Below are positions 53,823 through 62,454 of a stretch of 64,000 nt of DNA, piece after piece. The first letter of the stretch is position 1. Every line of letters begins with the position of its first letter. Origin of the DNA: Rhizobiales bacterium UBA1912 (GTDB lineage: Bacteria; Pseudomonadota; Alphaproteobacteria; Rhizobiales; Devosiaceae); NCBI GenBank assembly GCA_002337455.1, contig DDGC01000006.1, positions 62,001 to 126,000 of the forward strand. Reading direction: 5' to 3'. Under the pieces are notes generated by a model that saw only the letters and a list, made by a program, of their open reading frames with translations, did not search any database and was not told the DNA's origin. The position numbers and the translations under genes are program-made.

Positions 53823-53938
53823 CGTGGCGCCTTTATTGGTTGATGTGGTTCAATCGTGTGGCGGTCAGGCTGTCAAGGTCGCTCGCTTGCCGGGCGGGCG
53901 CAAATCTGGAAAAATCACTTTCCGACACAGAGGATGCC

Positions 53939-54091
53939 ATGCCCACATTATTCCGCCTGCTCGTTGCCATCGCCTTTGTCGTTGGGCTCGCCTATGCGGG
54001 CATGTTTGCACTGGCGGTGCTGGTCGAGCCCAATGAGCGCGAAGTGACGGTGCGGGTGCCGACCCGCGACCTTCTGGCGGATACACCGTGA
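53939..54091 (+). CDS. small single-span membrane protein upstream of xerD
   Basis: A 50-residue protein with one membrane helix (FRLLVAIAFVVGLAYAGMFALAVLV, about residues 5-28) and a short extracytoplasmic tail (NEREVTVRVPTRDLL). Its stop overlaps the xerD start region (GTGATG), so the two are translationally coupled. Small proteins of this kind ahead of xerD occur in Rhizobiales; the function is unknown. Confidence 0.75.
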   Translation: MPTLFRLLVAIAFVVGLAYAGMFALAVLVEPNEREVTVRVPTRDLLADTP

Positions 54092-54987
54092 TGAAAGACG
54101 GGCATCTGATCGAGGCGTTTTTGGAAATGATGAGCGCCGAGCGGGGCGCTGCGGCCAATACGATCGAGGCCTATCGGCGCGATCTGCTCGATTACGCTGG
54201 GTTTCTTGCAGGCTCGAATAAGGCGATTTCCGATGCCGGGCGGACCGATGTCGCCGATTATCTGAGCCATCTGTCGGCGCAGGGGCTGGCGGCGAGTTCG
54301 AGCGCGCGGCGGTTGAGCGCGGTGCGGCAATTGCACAGGTTTTTGGTCTCCGAGGGCACCAAGGGGGACGATCCCACGCGCATCGTTTCCTCGCCCAAGC
54401 CGGGACGGGGTCTGCCCAAGGTGCTTTCGGTCGAGGAGGTCGACAGGCTGCTGAAATGCGCCGAAGAGGAAGCGGCGGGAGGCGAAGAGAGCGAAGTCCG
54501 GCTCTATGTGCTGCTCGAATTGCTCTACGCCACCGGGCTGCGGGTTTCCGAACTTGTGGCGCTGGAGCGCAGGGCGGTGCGGCGCGAGGCCGATCATCTG
54601 ACCATCACCGGCAAGGGCGGCAAGGAGCGGCTGGTGCCGCTCAACGACAAGGCCAAGGACGCTTTGGTTGGCTGGCTCGACAGCACGGACAAGGAAAAGT
54701 TCGTCTTTCCGGCCAAAGGGGCCGAAGGGCATCTGGCGCGGCAGGTCTTTGGGCGCGACCTCAAGGGGCTGGCGTCGCGGGCCGGGTTGCCGGTCGCAAA
54801 GGTATCCCCGCATGTGCTGCGCCACGCCTTTGCGTCGCATCTGCTGCAGAACGGGGCGGATTTGCGGGTCGTGCAGATGCTTTTGGGTCATGCCGACATT
54901 TCAACGACACAGATTTATACCCATGTTCTGGATGCGCATTTGCGCAAATTGCTCGAAGATCACCATCCTCTGTCGGGCGATGCTTGA
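54091..54987 (+). CDS. xerD: site-specific tyrosine recombinase XerD
   Basis: Resolves chromosome dimers at dif together with XerC. The 298-residue protein has the N-terminal core-binding domain (about 1-95) and the catalytic domain with R151, K175, H241, R244, H267 and nucleophile Y276 (ATGLRVSEL, ITGKGGKER, HVLRHAFASHLL, LLGHADISTTQIYTHV). All six catalytic residues are present. A GTG three bases upstream is an alternative start. Length and context mark it as chromosomal XerD rather than a phage integrase. Confidence 0.95.
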   Translation: MKDGHLIEAFLEMMSAERGAAANTIEAYRRDLLDYAGFLAGSNKAISDAGRTDVADYLSHLSAQGLAASSSARRLSAVRQLHRFLVSEGTKGDDPTRIVSSPKPGRGLPKVLSVEEVDRLLKCAEEEAAGGEESEVRLYVLLELLYATGLRVSELVALERRAVRREADHLTITGKGGKERLVPLNDKAKDALVGWLDSTDKEKFVFPAKGAEGHLARQVFGRDLKGLASRAGLPVAKVSPHVLRHAFASHLLQNGADLRVVQMLLGHADISTTQIYTHVLDAHLRKLLEDHHPLSGDA

Positions 54988-55062
54988 CACGAGAGGGTCT
55001 AATCGACACTTTCCGGCCACTTTGGAACCCTAGATCGACGTCCTGCTTGACGAAACACAGCG

Positions 55063-55092
55063 GACGACGCTCTAAAGTCTTGATTTGTCGAC
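55063..55092. repeat. fragment of Rhizobiales-type intergenic repeat
   Basis: GACGCTCTAAAGTCTTGATT and TTGTCGACGCG resemble the junction part (GCTCTAAGTCTTTGTTTGTCGCG) of the dispersed repeat. Between xerD and accA; no gene here. Confidence 0.4.
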
Positions 55093-55159
55093 GCGCTTGC
55101 CAGCCGATCTGGTGCTGGCCGCTCAAAAATGAGAAGGTTGCCCGAAACGGGCGGATTGC

Positions 55160-56119
55160 ATGCAGTCATATCTCGATTTCGAAAAACCCGTCGCTGAACT
55201 CGAAGGCAAGATTGCCGAGCTCAAGAACCTCGCCCAGACCGATGAAGCGGTCTCGATCGGCGATGAGGTTTCCCGTTTGCAGCAACGCGCCAACGATGCG
55301 CTGCGCGACGTCTACAAAAAGCTCACGCCCTGGCAGAAGACGCTGGTTGCGCGCCACCCGCAGCGCCCGCATTTTTCCAACTACCTCAAGGCGCTGGTGA
55401 CCGAATGGACGCCTTTGGCCGGTGATCGCAAATATGCCGAAGATCCTGCCATCCAGGCCGGGTTCGGGCGGATCGACGGGGTGCCGGTGGCCATTCTGGG
55501 CCAGGAAAAGGGCAACGACACCGAAAGCCGCCTCAAGCACAATTTCGGCATGGCGCGGCCCGAGGGCTACCGCAAGGCCGTGCGCATCATGGAAATGGCC
55601 GACCGGTTCGGCCTGCCGGTGATCTCGTTCGTGGATACGGCGGGGGCCTATCCCGGCATCGGCGCCGAAGAGCGCGGCCAGGCCGAAGCCATCGCGCGCT
55701 CGACGGAAAAGTGCCTCGAAATCGGGGTTCCGAACCTATCGATCGTGATCGGCGAAGGCGGATCGGGTGGGGCCATCGCCATTGCGGCGACCAACAAGGT
55801 GCTCATGCTCGAGCATTCGGTCTATTCGGTGATTTCACCGGAGGCCGGTGCCTCGATCCTGTTCCGCGACGCGGGCAAGGCCCAGGACATGGCGGCGGCC
55901 CAGAAGATCACCGCGCAGGACCTGTTTGCGCTTAAAGTGATCGACGGCATCATCGAAGAGCCCATGGGCGGCGCGCACCGCAACCCGGAAAAAACCTTCA
56001 CTGACGTCAAGGCGGAGATCGTCAAATTTTTCGGCGAGTATGACGACGACCTCGGGCCGCTCGAGATTCGCGAGCTGCGGCGCGAGAAATTCCTGGCGAT
56101 CGGGACGTCGCTCACCTGA
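55160..56119 (+). CDS. accA: acetyl-CoA carboxylase carboxyltransferase subunit alpha
   Basis: Transfers carboxyl from biotin to acetyl-CoA in fatty acid synthesis, with AccD. The 319-residue protein starts LDFEKPVAELEGKIAEL and carries GRIDGVPVAILGQEKG, FVDTAGAYPGIGAEERGQ (oxyanion glycines) and GEGGSGGAIAI, each characteristic. Length is standard for bacteria. It follows xerD by about 170 bp. Confidence 0.97.
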   Translation: MQSYLDFEKPVAELEGKIAELKNLAQTDEAVSIGDEVSRLQQRANDALRDVYKKLTPWQKTLVARHPQRPHFSNYLKALVTEWTPLAGDRKYAEDPAIQAGFGRIDGVPVAILGQEKGNDTESRLKHNFGMARPEGYRKAVRIMEMADRFGLPVISFVDTAGAYPGIGAEERGQAEAIARSTEKCLEIGVPNLSIVIGEGGSGGAIAIAATNKVLMLEHSVYSVISPEAGASILFRDAGKAQDMAAAQKITAQDLFALKVIDGIIEEPMGGAHRNPEKTFTDVKAEIVKFFGEYDDDLGPLEIRELRREKFLAIGTSLT

Positions 56120-56252
56120 ATTTGACTGCACTGTCTTGCAATTTGCATAAAATTTAGATCGATTACCCAAGAACCTTACCGCGCGTTAACCCTGCACTGG
56201 CATAAGCAGGGCTGGGGGCAAGGCGTACAGGAATTGTAGGGTCAGGGCATAG

Positions 56253-57278
56253 ATGCTCCGTAAAATCGTCCTTTTGGCCGTATCGCTCGTTTTGGCGGGT
56301 GTTCTGGCCTCGTGTTCGGCGCTTGAAGGCGACGGGCGTCATCTCACACCGCTATCGGGCGCCGCCAAGTCGCGGCTGGCCGCCATGGGTTCGAGCCCGC
56401 AGGCAGCGATGATGGTGCGCATCTTCAAGGAAGAATCGACGCTCGAGGTCTGGAAACAGACCGCCGGCGGGTCCTACAAGCTCTTCCAGACCTATGAAAT
56501 CTGCACCTGGTCGGGCGATCTGGGGCCGAAATTTTATGAGGGCGACCGGCAGGCGCCCGAGGGGTTCTATACGATCACCCCGGGGCTGATGAACCCTAAC
56601 TCGAACTATTACCTCGCCTTCAATCTGGGCTTTCCCAACCGGTATGACCGCACGCATGGGCGGACGGGCAGCCATCTGATGGTGCATGGCGCGTGTTCGT
56701 CGGCCGGGTGCTACGCCATGGAAGACGAGCAGATCGCCGAAATCTACGCGCTGGCGCGTGAAGCGTTCACCGGTGGCAACCGTTCGTTCGAAGTGCAGAT
56801 CTTCCCGTTCCGCATGACGCCGGAAAACATGGCCAAGCACCAATCGAGCCAGCACATCGATTTCTGGAACAACATCAAGCAGGGCTACGATTATTTCGAA
56901 GTCGCCAACACGCCGCCCGCATGGGACGTGTGCGAGGGGCGCTATGTGTTCCGCCAGCCTTCCGCCGTCAATGCAACCGCCTCCATGGCGGGAAGCTGTC
57001 AGGCTGTGGTTGCCGATGCTACAATCGTTTCGGCCTTCCAGGCCCGCCAGTCAGCCGATGCGGCTGCGATACAGAGTGCCATAATGCGGCTTGCCGATGC
57101 CGAAGTGGCGGCAGCAGAAGCCGAACAGCGGCGCATCAATGGAGAGGCCGAAATGGCGGCGCGGAGCGAAGCGATCAACAACGCCGTTGGCGGATTCTTC
57201 GACACCCTGTTCAGCCCGCTCGACGCACTGGCGCCCAGCGAGCAGGCCGCTGTGGCCGACAGCACGCCCCAAGGCTGA
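56253..57278 (+). CDS. YafK-type L,D-transpeptidase family lipoprotein
   Basis: A 341-residue predicted lipoprotein with lipobox LASC at residue 21. The YkuD-type domain spans about residues 50-220 with the catalytic HGACSSAGC motif (H145, C153). This family cross-links or edits murein, or attaches lipoproteins to it; the YafK branch cleaves the Lpp-murein bond in E. coli. Residues 255-341 are alanine-rich, helical and probably coiled. It follows accA by about 130 bp. Confidence 0.9.
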   Translation: MLRKIVLLAVSLVLAGVLASCSALEGDGRHLTPLSGAAKSRLAAMGSSPQAAMMVRIFKEESTLEVWKQTAGGSYKLFQTYEICTWSGDLGPKFYEGDRQAPEGFYTITPGLMNPNSNYYLAFNLGFPNRYDRTHGRTGSHLMVHGACSSAGCYAMEDEQIAEIYALAREAFTGGNRSFEVQIFPFRMTPENMAKHQSSQHIDFWNNIKQGYDYFEVANTPPAWDVCEGRYVFRQPSAVNATASMAGSCQAVVADATIVSAFQARQSADAAAIQSAIMRLADAEVAAAEAEQRRINGEAEMAARSEAINNAVGGFFDTLFSPLDALAPSEQAAVADSTPQG

Positions 57279-57317
57279 GCGGGTGGCCCGAGCGCGTCGT
57301 GGCCCGGAGAGGAAACG

Positions 57318-57884
57318 ATGAGCGCGACCGAGGATATCGAGCGCAAGCTGGAGCACGGGGCCGACCGGTATTTCGGCAAGGACCTCGATGCGCTTTCCAG
57401 CGTTGAGAAGACTGTACTCAAAAAGGCGATTTCGCGCCGTACGCTGGCGCGCAATACCGAGACGATCTACAGCGAAAAGACCGGTTTCGGGGACAGGATG
57501 TCCGACGGGATCGCCAGTTTCGGTGGCTCGTGGGCGTTCATTCTGTCGTTCCTTGCCTTTCTGGCGATCTGGGTTGCCGCCAATATCGCGCTCGCCATGG
57601 GGGCGTTCGATCCCTATCCCTTCATCTTTCTCAATCTGATGCTGTCGATGATCGCCGCGCTGCAGGCGCCGATCATCATGATGAGCCAGAACCGGCAGGC
57701 CGAAAAGGACCGGCTGGCCGCCGCCCACGACTACGAGATCAATCTCAAGGCCGAAGTGGAAATCATGGCGCTGCACGACAAGCTCGACCAGATGCGCGAG
57801 CATGAATTGCGGGCGCTGGTCGAAAAGCAGCAGGAGCAGCTTGATCTGCTCACCAGAGTGGTGCTGGGGAAACGCTCAGAGTAG
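57318..57884 (+). CDS. DUF1003 membrane protein
   Basis: A 188-residue protein. Two membrane helices (WAFILSFLAFLAIWVAANI, about 73-92, and FIFLNLMLSMIAALQAPII, about 103-123) are followed by a long charged helix (EKDRLAAAHDYEINLKAEVE) and an EHELRALVEKQQEQL coiled coil, the pattern of DUF1003. MMSQNRQAEKDRL is the family hallmark. Function unknown. It overlaps the convergent mutT gene by 9 bp. Confidence 0.93.
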   Translation: MSATEDIERKLEHGADRYFGKDLDALSSVEKTVLKKAISRRTLARNTETIYSEKTGFGDRMSDGIASFGGSWAFILSFLAFLAIWVAANIALAMGAFDPYPFIFLNLMLSMIAALQAPIIMMSQNRQAEKDRLAAAHDYEINLKAEVEIMALHDKLDQMREHELRALVEKQQEQLDLLTRVVLGKRSE

Positions 57885-58274
57885 ATCGCAGAGCGGGGCG
57901 ATGAGCGGGATGTCGGCGGGGGGCATCGGGTAGTCGTGCAGTTTTTGCGGGCGCACCCATTTGAGCGCTGAATGCTCCTTGGTGAGGGGCGTGCCCTGCC
58001 ATTTCCTGCACACATAAAGCGGCATCATCAGGTGCCAGTCGTCATAGCTGTGGCTCGCAAAAGTGAGCGGGGCGAGGCACGCTTCTTTTGTTTCGATGTC
58101 CAGCTCTTCGCGCAATTCGCGGATCAGCGCGGCTTCGGGCGTTTCGCCCGCCTCGATTTTGCCACCCGGAAATTCCCAGAGACCCGCCAACTGCTTGCCC
58201 TCGGGCCGCTGGGCGATCAGCACGCGCCGGTCGGCATCGACCAGCGCGCAGGCGACGACGAGGGTGATTTTCAT
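57876..58274 (-). CDS. mutT: 8-oxo-dGTP diphosphatase (MutT-type Nudix hydrolase)
   Basis: Removes oxidised dGTP from the nucleotide pool. The 132-residue protein contains a complete Nudix box GX5EX7REUXEEXGU: GGKIEAGETPEAALIRELREELDI at residues 37-60, given here in part as GGKIEAGE...RELREEL. Start MKITLVVACAL at 58274 overlaps the end of the GNAT gene by 4 bp. Confidence 0.94.
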   Translation of the reverse strand: MKITLVVACALVDADRRVLIAQRPEGKQLAGLWEFPGGKIEAGETPEAALIRELREELDIETKEACLAPLTFASHSYDDWHLMMPLYVCRKWQGTPLTKEHSALKWVRPQKLHDYPMPPADIPLIAPLCDLL

Positions 58275-59065
58275 TGCGCTTGGGCCTCGGGCTGGCGGCG
58301 GTAGTGGTAGGGGTAGCGGAAGGTAAAGCCCAGGGCGAGGTAGAGCGCGATGGCCGGGCCGTTGTCGCCCTGGACCTGGAGCGCGGCGTGGCTGGCGCCG
58401 TTCTCGGCACCCCAACTGAGCGCGCTCGCCATCATGCGGCGGCCAAACCCCTGGCCGCGGAGTGCGCCCGAAGTGATGACGTCATAAACCATCACGATGC
58501 CGTCGCTCTCGACGCACAGCAGGGATGCTCCGGGCGTGCCGTCGTCGGCGGCGAGGACGATGCCGCAAGCGGGGCGCTTGAGCGCACCGAGGATGGCGGC
58601 GAAGGTTTCCTGCTGTTTGGTATCGAACCCTTGAAGGGCCGTCTGCGCGGCAAGGAAAGCTGGGTCTGTGGCATCGTAAAGGCTGGCCGCCCCGTCGAAC
58701 CCGGCGGTCCGGGTGAGGGGCGAGGACAGCACGAGGCTGGTCTTGAAGCGCTCCCATTTCGCATCAGCGAGTGTATCGAGAATGCCGTCGCCGGTGAGCG
58801 GGGTCACCCTGAAAACGGTGGGCAAATCATGTTCGGCATAGCGGGCCGAGAGGGCGTCGATGCGCTGGGCGGCATTGCCGTCGTCGGCGGGGTCCAGCGC
58901 CCATATGGCGTTGGAGCGGCCCGAAAAGCCCGCGGCGAAGCGGGCGCGCCATTGGCCGTCCTCGATAGTCTGGAGGGCTGGCCATGTGGCAAGCGAAGCG
59001 GCCTCGATTTCAGCGACGGAAAGCAAAGAAGAACTCTTTTCCTTGATCGCGTTGTCGAACCGCAA
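58271..59065 (-). CDS. GNAT family N-acetyltransferase
   Basis: A 264-residue protein. The C-terminal half is a GNAT fold with the acetyl-CoA loop VITSGALRGQGFGRRMM (R/Q-x-x-G-x-G/A, RGQGFG) and VQGDNGPAIALYLALGF as motif B. The N-terminal half is less conserved. It lies between argJ and mutT on one strand, the usual Rhizobiales order secA/ppiC - argJ - GNAT - mutT. Substrate unknown. Confidence 0.9.
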   Translation of the reverse strand: MRFDNAIKEKSSSLLSVAEIEAASLATWPALQTIEDGQWRARFAAGFSGRSNAIWALDPADDGNAAQRIDALSARYAEHDLPTVFRVTPLTGDGILDTLADAKWERFKTSLVLSSPLTRTAGFDGAASLYDATDPAFLAAQTALQGFDTKQQETFAAILGALKRPACGIVLAADDGTPGASLLCVESDGIVMVYDVITSGALRGQGFGRRMMASALSWGAENGASHAALQVQGDNGPAIALYLALGFTFRYPYHYRRQPEAQAQ

Positions 59066-59143
59066 AACCGGTTCCCACTTTTGCTGACAACATCTTTAGT
59101 TCCTTGTTTGGTCGCGCGTCCGAACCGATAAAGTGGCGTCCAC
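59048..59143. repeat. Rhizobiales-type palindromic intergenic repeat, copy 6 (tandem halves)
   Basis: Two half units side by side: GTTGTCGAACC...GACAAC (59052-59092, inner AAACCGGTTCCCACTTTTG) and TTGTTTGGTCGCGCGTCCGA...AAGTGG/CCACTT, ending at the argJ stop codon. It is the only material between argJ and the GNAT gene and overlaps the start of the latter. Confidence 0.65.
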
Positions 59144-60376
59144 TTAGCTCCTGTAGCTGCCGTTGATGTCGATATAGCCGTGGGTCAGATCGCAGGTGTA
59201 GACGGTGGCGCTGCCCGCCCCGAGCCCGATATCGACGCCGATCGAAAGCTCGTCCCCCTTCATATAGGCGGTTGCCGCGTCCTCGGAATAGTCGGGCGCG
59301 CGTTCCCCGTTGCGGGCGAGGACGTGTTCGCCGAAGCGAATAGTGAGCCTGTCGCGGTCGGCGGGCTGGCCGGCCTTGCCCACCGCCATGACGATGCGGC
59401 CCCAATTGGCGTCCTCACCGGCGATGGCGGTCTTGACGAGGGGGCTGTCAGCAATGGCGCGGGCGATCTTTGCGGCACTGTCGTCGCTTGTTGCGCCGGT
59501 GACAGTGATGGCCACGAATTTTGTGGCGCCCTCGCCGTCGCGCACCACCTGCATGGCGAGATCGAACAGCACGTCGCCCAGCGCTTCACCGAAGGCTTGC
59601 GCGCGCGGATCGTCGAGCGAGGCGATGGGTTCGATCCCGGCCTTGCAAGTGGCGAAGGCCAAAAGCGTATCGGAGGTCGAGGTGTCGCTATCGACGGTGA
59701 TAGCGTTAAAGCTCGTCTGGTTGTGCCTGGCGAGAAGCGCCTGCAAGACGTCAGCCGCGATTGGCGTGTCGGTGAAGACGAAACTGAGCATTGTCGCCAT
59801 GTCCGGCGCGATCATGCCCGAACCCTTGGCGATGCCGGCAATGGAAACCGTTACGCCGTCGACCTCGAGCGTCGCCTCTGCGAGCTTGGGGAAGGTGTCG
59901 GTGGTCATGATGGCTTTGGCCGGCTCCATCCAGGGTTCGGCAGCCAACTGGCCGGTCAGGCTTTCCAGCACGCCATCGAATTTGGTGGCGTCGAGCGGTT
60001 CGCCGATGACGCCCGTTGAAGCGAGAAAGATCTCGGATGACTGGCAGCCGACGGCCCTGGCTGCGATGTCGGCGGTGAGTTTCACCGATTCGATGCCCTT
60101 CAATCCGGTAAAGGCATTGGCGTTGCCCGAATTGACGACGAGGGCGCGGGCGGTGCCGCCGCCGAGGTTTTGCCGGCACCAGTCGATGGCGGCCGAGGGG
60201 CAGAGCGAGCGGGTCAGGACGCCGGCGACCACGGTGCCCGGGTCAAACACGGCCAGCAGCACGTCGGTGCGGCCCTTGTAGCGAATGCCGGCCTCGGCGG
60301 TGGCAAAGCGCACGCCGGCGATAGCTGGCGGGGCGGCATAGGTTTGGGGGGCAAGGGGAGAGATTGGCAGGGCCAT
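59144..60376 (-). CDS. argJ: bifunctional glutamate N-acetyltransferase/N-acetylglutamate synthase
   Basis: Recycles acetyl from N-acetylornithine to glutamate in arginine synthesis. The 410-residue precursor self-cleaves between A194 and T195 in KGSGMIAPDMATMLSF to give alpha and beta chains; T195 is the nucleophile. VNSGNANAFTG near residue 82 and NGSYRS at the C-terminus are family marks. Promoter side is divergent from the Imm-5-like gene, about 200 bp away. Confidence 0.96.
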   Translation of the reverse strand: MALPISPLAPQTYAAPPAIAGVRFATAEAGIRYKGRTDVLLAVFDPGTVVAGVLTRSLCPSAAIDWCRQNLGGGTARALVVNSGNANAFTGLKGIESVKLTADIAARAVGCQSSEIFLASTGVIGEPLDATKFDGVLESLTGQLAAEPWMEPAKAIMTTDTFPKLAEATLEVDGVTVSIAGIAKGSGMIAPDMATMLSFVFTDTPIAADVLQALLARHNQTSFNAITVDSDTSTSDTLLAFATCKAGIEPIASLDDPRAQAFGEALGDVLFDLAMQVVRDGEGATKFVAITVTGATSDDSAAKIARAIADSPLVKTAIAGEDANWGRIVMAVGKAGQPADRDRLTIRFGEHVLARNGERAPDYSEDAATAYMKGDELSIGVDIGLGAGSATVYTCDLTHGYIDINGSYRS

Positions 60377-60584
60377 GGACTAAAGACCTTGAAGGGGTAA
60401 CGCGTTGCCGGTTCTTCCGTGTGCCTCAACCCGTCCCCTCTGGCAAGGGGCGCAATCGGTTAGAGCGCCCCGGCCGGTGACTTCGCGGGCGATGCGCAGC
60501 GCAATCGTGTCGCGTTGTCCGGGCCGGCTTGGGATTCGGGCCCGTTCACTATACCCGTATTGGGCCGACGATGTGTGGAGCGGA

Positions 60585-61106
60585 ATGGGCAGCATGATTT
60601 TCACCGAACCGCGCGATCCCAGATTTGTCACCGTGCGCCGCGGCGGCACGCTGAGCGATGCCGACCATCGCCTGCTTGCCGAATGGGCTGCGGTCTGCGC
60701 TGCCCATGTTCTTGAAATTTTCGAGGCGGCTGCGCCGGGTGATGATCGGGTGCGGCATGCGCTTGAGCAAAACCGTGCGTGGGTGCGTGGCGAGTTAACG
60801 ATGCGCGAGGCGCTGAGGGCTGCCAACGCGAGGGCTGCGGCGAGGGAGGTTGCGGGCGGCGCAAAATTTGCGGCCTATGCAGCGGCGCAGGCGGTAGCGG
60901 TTGCCCATGTGGCAGCGCATGAACTGGGCGCGGCGGCCTACGCGATCCGGGCTGTTCAAGCGGCAAGCGATGAGGCCGGGCGCGCGGAGGCTGGCCGCCG
61001 GGAATCCCGTTGGCAGCGCGAGCAGCTTCCCGACGCTATCCGGGAACTGGTGCTCGATGACCAGCGGTTGCGCAATCATGTGTGCTGGTTCGTGTTCGAG
61101 TGCTGA
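60585..61106 (+). CDS. Imm-5-like (putative immunity) protein
   Basis: A 173-residue helical protein of the Imm-5-like family: DADHRLLAEWAAVCAAHVL, APGDDRVRHALEQNRAW, and AVAHVAAHELGAAAYAIRA are typical, each shown in part. The family name rests on proximity to toxin genes elsewhere; many members, including this one, stand alone. MGSMIF at 60585 was chosen; the longer frame from 60405 has an implausible basic N-terminus. No toxin gene is adjacent on either side. Confidence 0.8.
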   Translation: MGSMIFTEPRDPRFVTVRRGGTLSDADHRLLAEWAAVCAAHVLEIFEAAAPGDDRVRHALEQNRAWVRGELTMREALRAANARAAAREVAGGAKFAAYAAAQAVAVAHVAAHELGAAAYAIRAVQAASDEAGRAEAGRRESRWQREQLPDAIRELVLDDQRLRNHVCWFVFEC

Positions 61107-61163
61107 CTGGTTCGAACTGAACTGCCGGGCGGCGGGGAAGGGCGCCCGGCAGATGACTTTCCC

Positions 61164-61436
61164 CTAGCGTGCGGGGCGCATTATGAAGCGGCCGAAGCGC
61201 TTCTGGATCAGAGGGATCAACCAGAACACCATTATGGCCACCATGAGCGGCGCGACGATCAGCGTGGTCTGCCATATCTGCCAGCCGCGGGTCAGCGGCA
61301 GGATGACATAGAGAATCAGGGTAATGACCGGATAGACCCCGAGCAGTGTTACGAGAAACTGCCGGTGCCTTGCCAGCCGCAGCGGGGCGCTTGCCGTATG
61401 ATCGGCGGGAGCGCTGGCGGAAGAAACTTGCGACAT
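61164..61436 (-). CDS. small two-helix membrane protein
   Basis: A 90-residue protein with two membrane helices (FLVTLLGVYPVITLILYVIL and LIVAPLMVAIMVFWLIPLI) after a polar, serine/alanine-rich N-terminus. It resembles the C-terminal membrane segment found in some antibiotic-biosynthesis-monooxygenase proteins, without the monooxygenase domain. Two identical-format operators, GAAACG-N3-CGTTTC, lie 14-54 bp upstream of its start, so it is probably the target of the nearby TetR protein. Function unknown. Confidence 0.75.
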   Translation of the reverse strand: MSQVSSASAPADHTASAPLRLARHRQFLVTLLGVYPVITLILYVILPLTRGWQIWQTTLIVAPLMVAIMVFWLIPLIQKRFGRFIMRPAR

Positions 61437-61450
61437 CGTGGATACCTTTA

Positions 61451-61490
61451 GAAACGGAACGTTTCGTTATATATGGAAACGAGCCGTTTC
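61451..61490. promoter_or_regulatory. tandem TetR-type operators GAAACG-N3-CGTTTC
   Basis: GAAACGGAACGTTTC at 61451-61465 and GAAACGAGCCGTTTC at 61476-61490, 25 bp start-to-start. Both are perfect inverted repeats with 3-bp centres. Located immediately upstream of the small membrane protein gene and facing the TetR gene. Confidence 0.7.
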
Positions 61491-61836
61491 GTTCAAGTGG
61501 CTTTTTCGATTTTTTCTGCCTATATCAGGTGGCAGGTTGGTGAGGCGCGCCTTGGGGACCTTTAAGCCGTTTGGGCAGGGTTCCGGAGCGCGATGGATGC
61601 TGAGGGGCAAGATTGCCGCTGTTGCAGCAGGAAGGTACGCCTGGAAGGCGGCGAACTGGCGGGGGAATGTATTGGTCCGGGGCGTGCTGCTAGAACAAGC
61701 CTTGTGCTGCTGACGGTTTGGGGAATTGCGGTCGGGATTGGCGGCAAAGTTAGGTGGCCGCGCGTTCGTTTGCAGCGTCGTGTAATGGGTGCCGATTGCG
61801 CGCAAGGCGCTCAGGCGGGTGGAGAGAAGGATTGAA
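61491..61836. other. intergenic stretch, no gene supported
   Basis: Open frames exist on both strands (for example an 80-residue frame at 61593-61835) but lack a convincing ribosome site, a recognisable composition or domain content. The 5' region of the TetR gene probably starts here; GGAGAGAAGG at 61821-61830 is its ribosome site. Confidence 0.4.
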
Positions 61837-62454
61837 ATGACAGCTGAGGACAAATCGGTGGCGGTCAGGCGCGGGTCCATCGGGGCTCGGCGCAATCCGG
61901 CCAGCCAGCAGGCCATTCTCGATGCCGCCGAGGCGATCCTGCGTGAAGAGGGGCTTTCGGGGTTTTCCATCGAGGCCGTGGCGCGGCGGGCAAGGGCGGG
62001 CAAGCCGACGATCTATCGCTGGTGGCCGTCCAAGGCGGCGCTGCTGCTCGACGTCTATCAGGGGTTCAAAAACTCGCGGCAATTCCCCGACACGGGAAAT
62101 TTCGAGAAGGATCTGCGCGGGTTTCTGACCAACCAGTTGATCGGGTTCTGGCATGACGGCCTTTGCGGCACCGTGTTCCGCTCGGTCATCGCAGAGGCCC
62201 AAAGCGATCCGAGCGCGGCCGAGGCGCTATTTGCCTATGAACGGGCGCGGCGGAAATTTGCGGAACGGCTGGTGGACAGGGCCAAGGCGCGGGGCGAAAT
62301 CGATCCTGGCAGCAACAGCGCGATCATAATCGAACTTTTGGCCGGCTTTGCCTGGCACCGGCTTCTGACCGGCCGGCTGGCGGGCTCGGATGCCGATGTC
62401 GAGGCGGTGATCGCCACAATCCTGGCGGCGACAAAAAAGAACCCCGGTACCTAG
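61837..62454 (+). CDS. TetR family transcriptional regulator
   Basis: A 205-residue regulator. The HTH (about residues 25-70) reads QAILDAAEAILREEGLSGFS and ARRARAGKPTIYRWWPSKAALL; the C-terminal domain is the TetR_C_11/16-like helical bundle. ATG at 61837 is preceded by GGAGAGAAGG. It is divergent from the small membrane protein, whose promoter carries two palindromes that I take to be its operators. Followed by an intergenic repeat that includes a strong hairpin. Confidence 0.9.
   Translation: MTAEDKSVAVRRGSIGARRNPASQQAILDAAEAILREEGLSGFSIEAVARRARAGKPTIYRWWPSKAALLLDVYQGFKNSRQFPDTGNFEKDLRGFLTNQLIGFWHDGLCGTVFRSVIAEAQSDPSAAEALFAYERARRKFAERLVDRAKARGEIDPGSNSAIIIELLAGFAWHRLLTGRLAGSDADVEAVIATILAATKKNPGT

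Noticed and set aside
54091..54987. xerD as a phage or island integrase
   Set aside because: Length, motifs and the aroK-xerD-accA neighbourhood are those of the chromosomal dimer-resolution recombinase.
61593..61835. 80-residue frame between the operators and the TetR gene
   Set aside because: No good ribosome site or domain, and the composition is not convincing.
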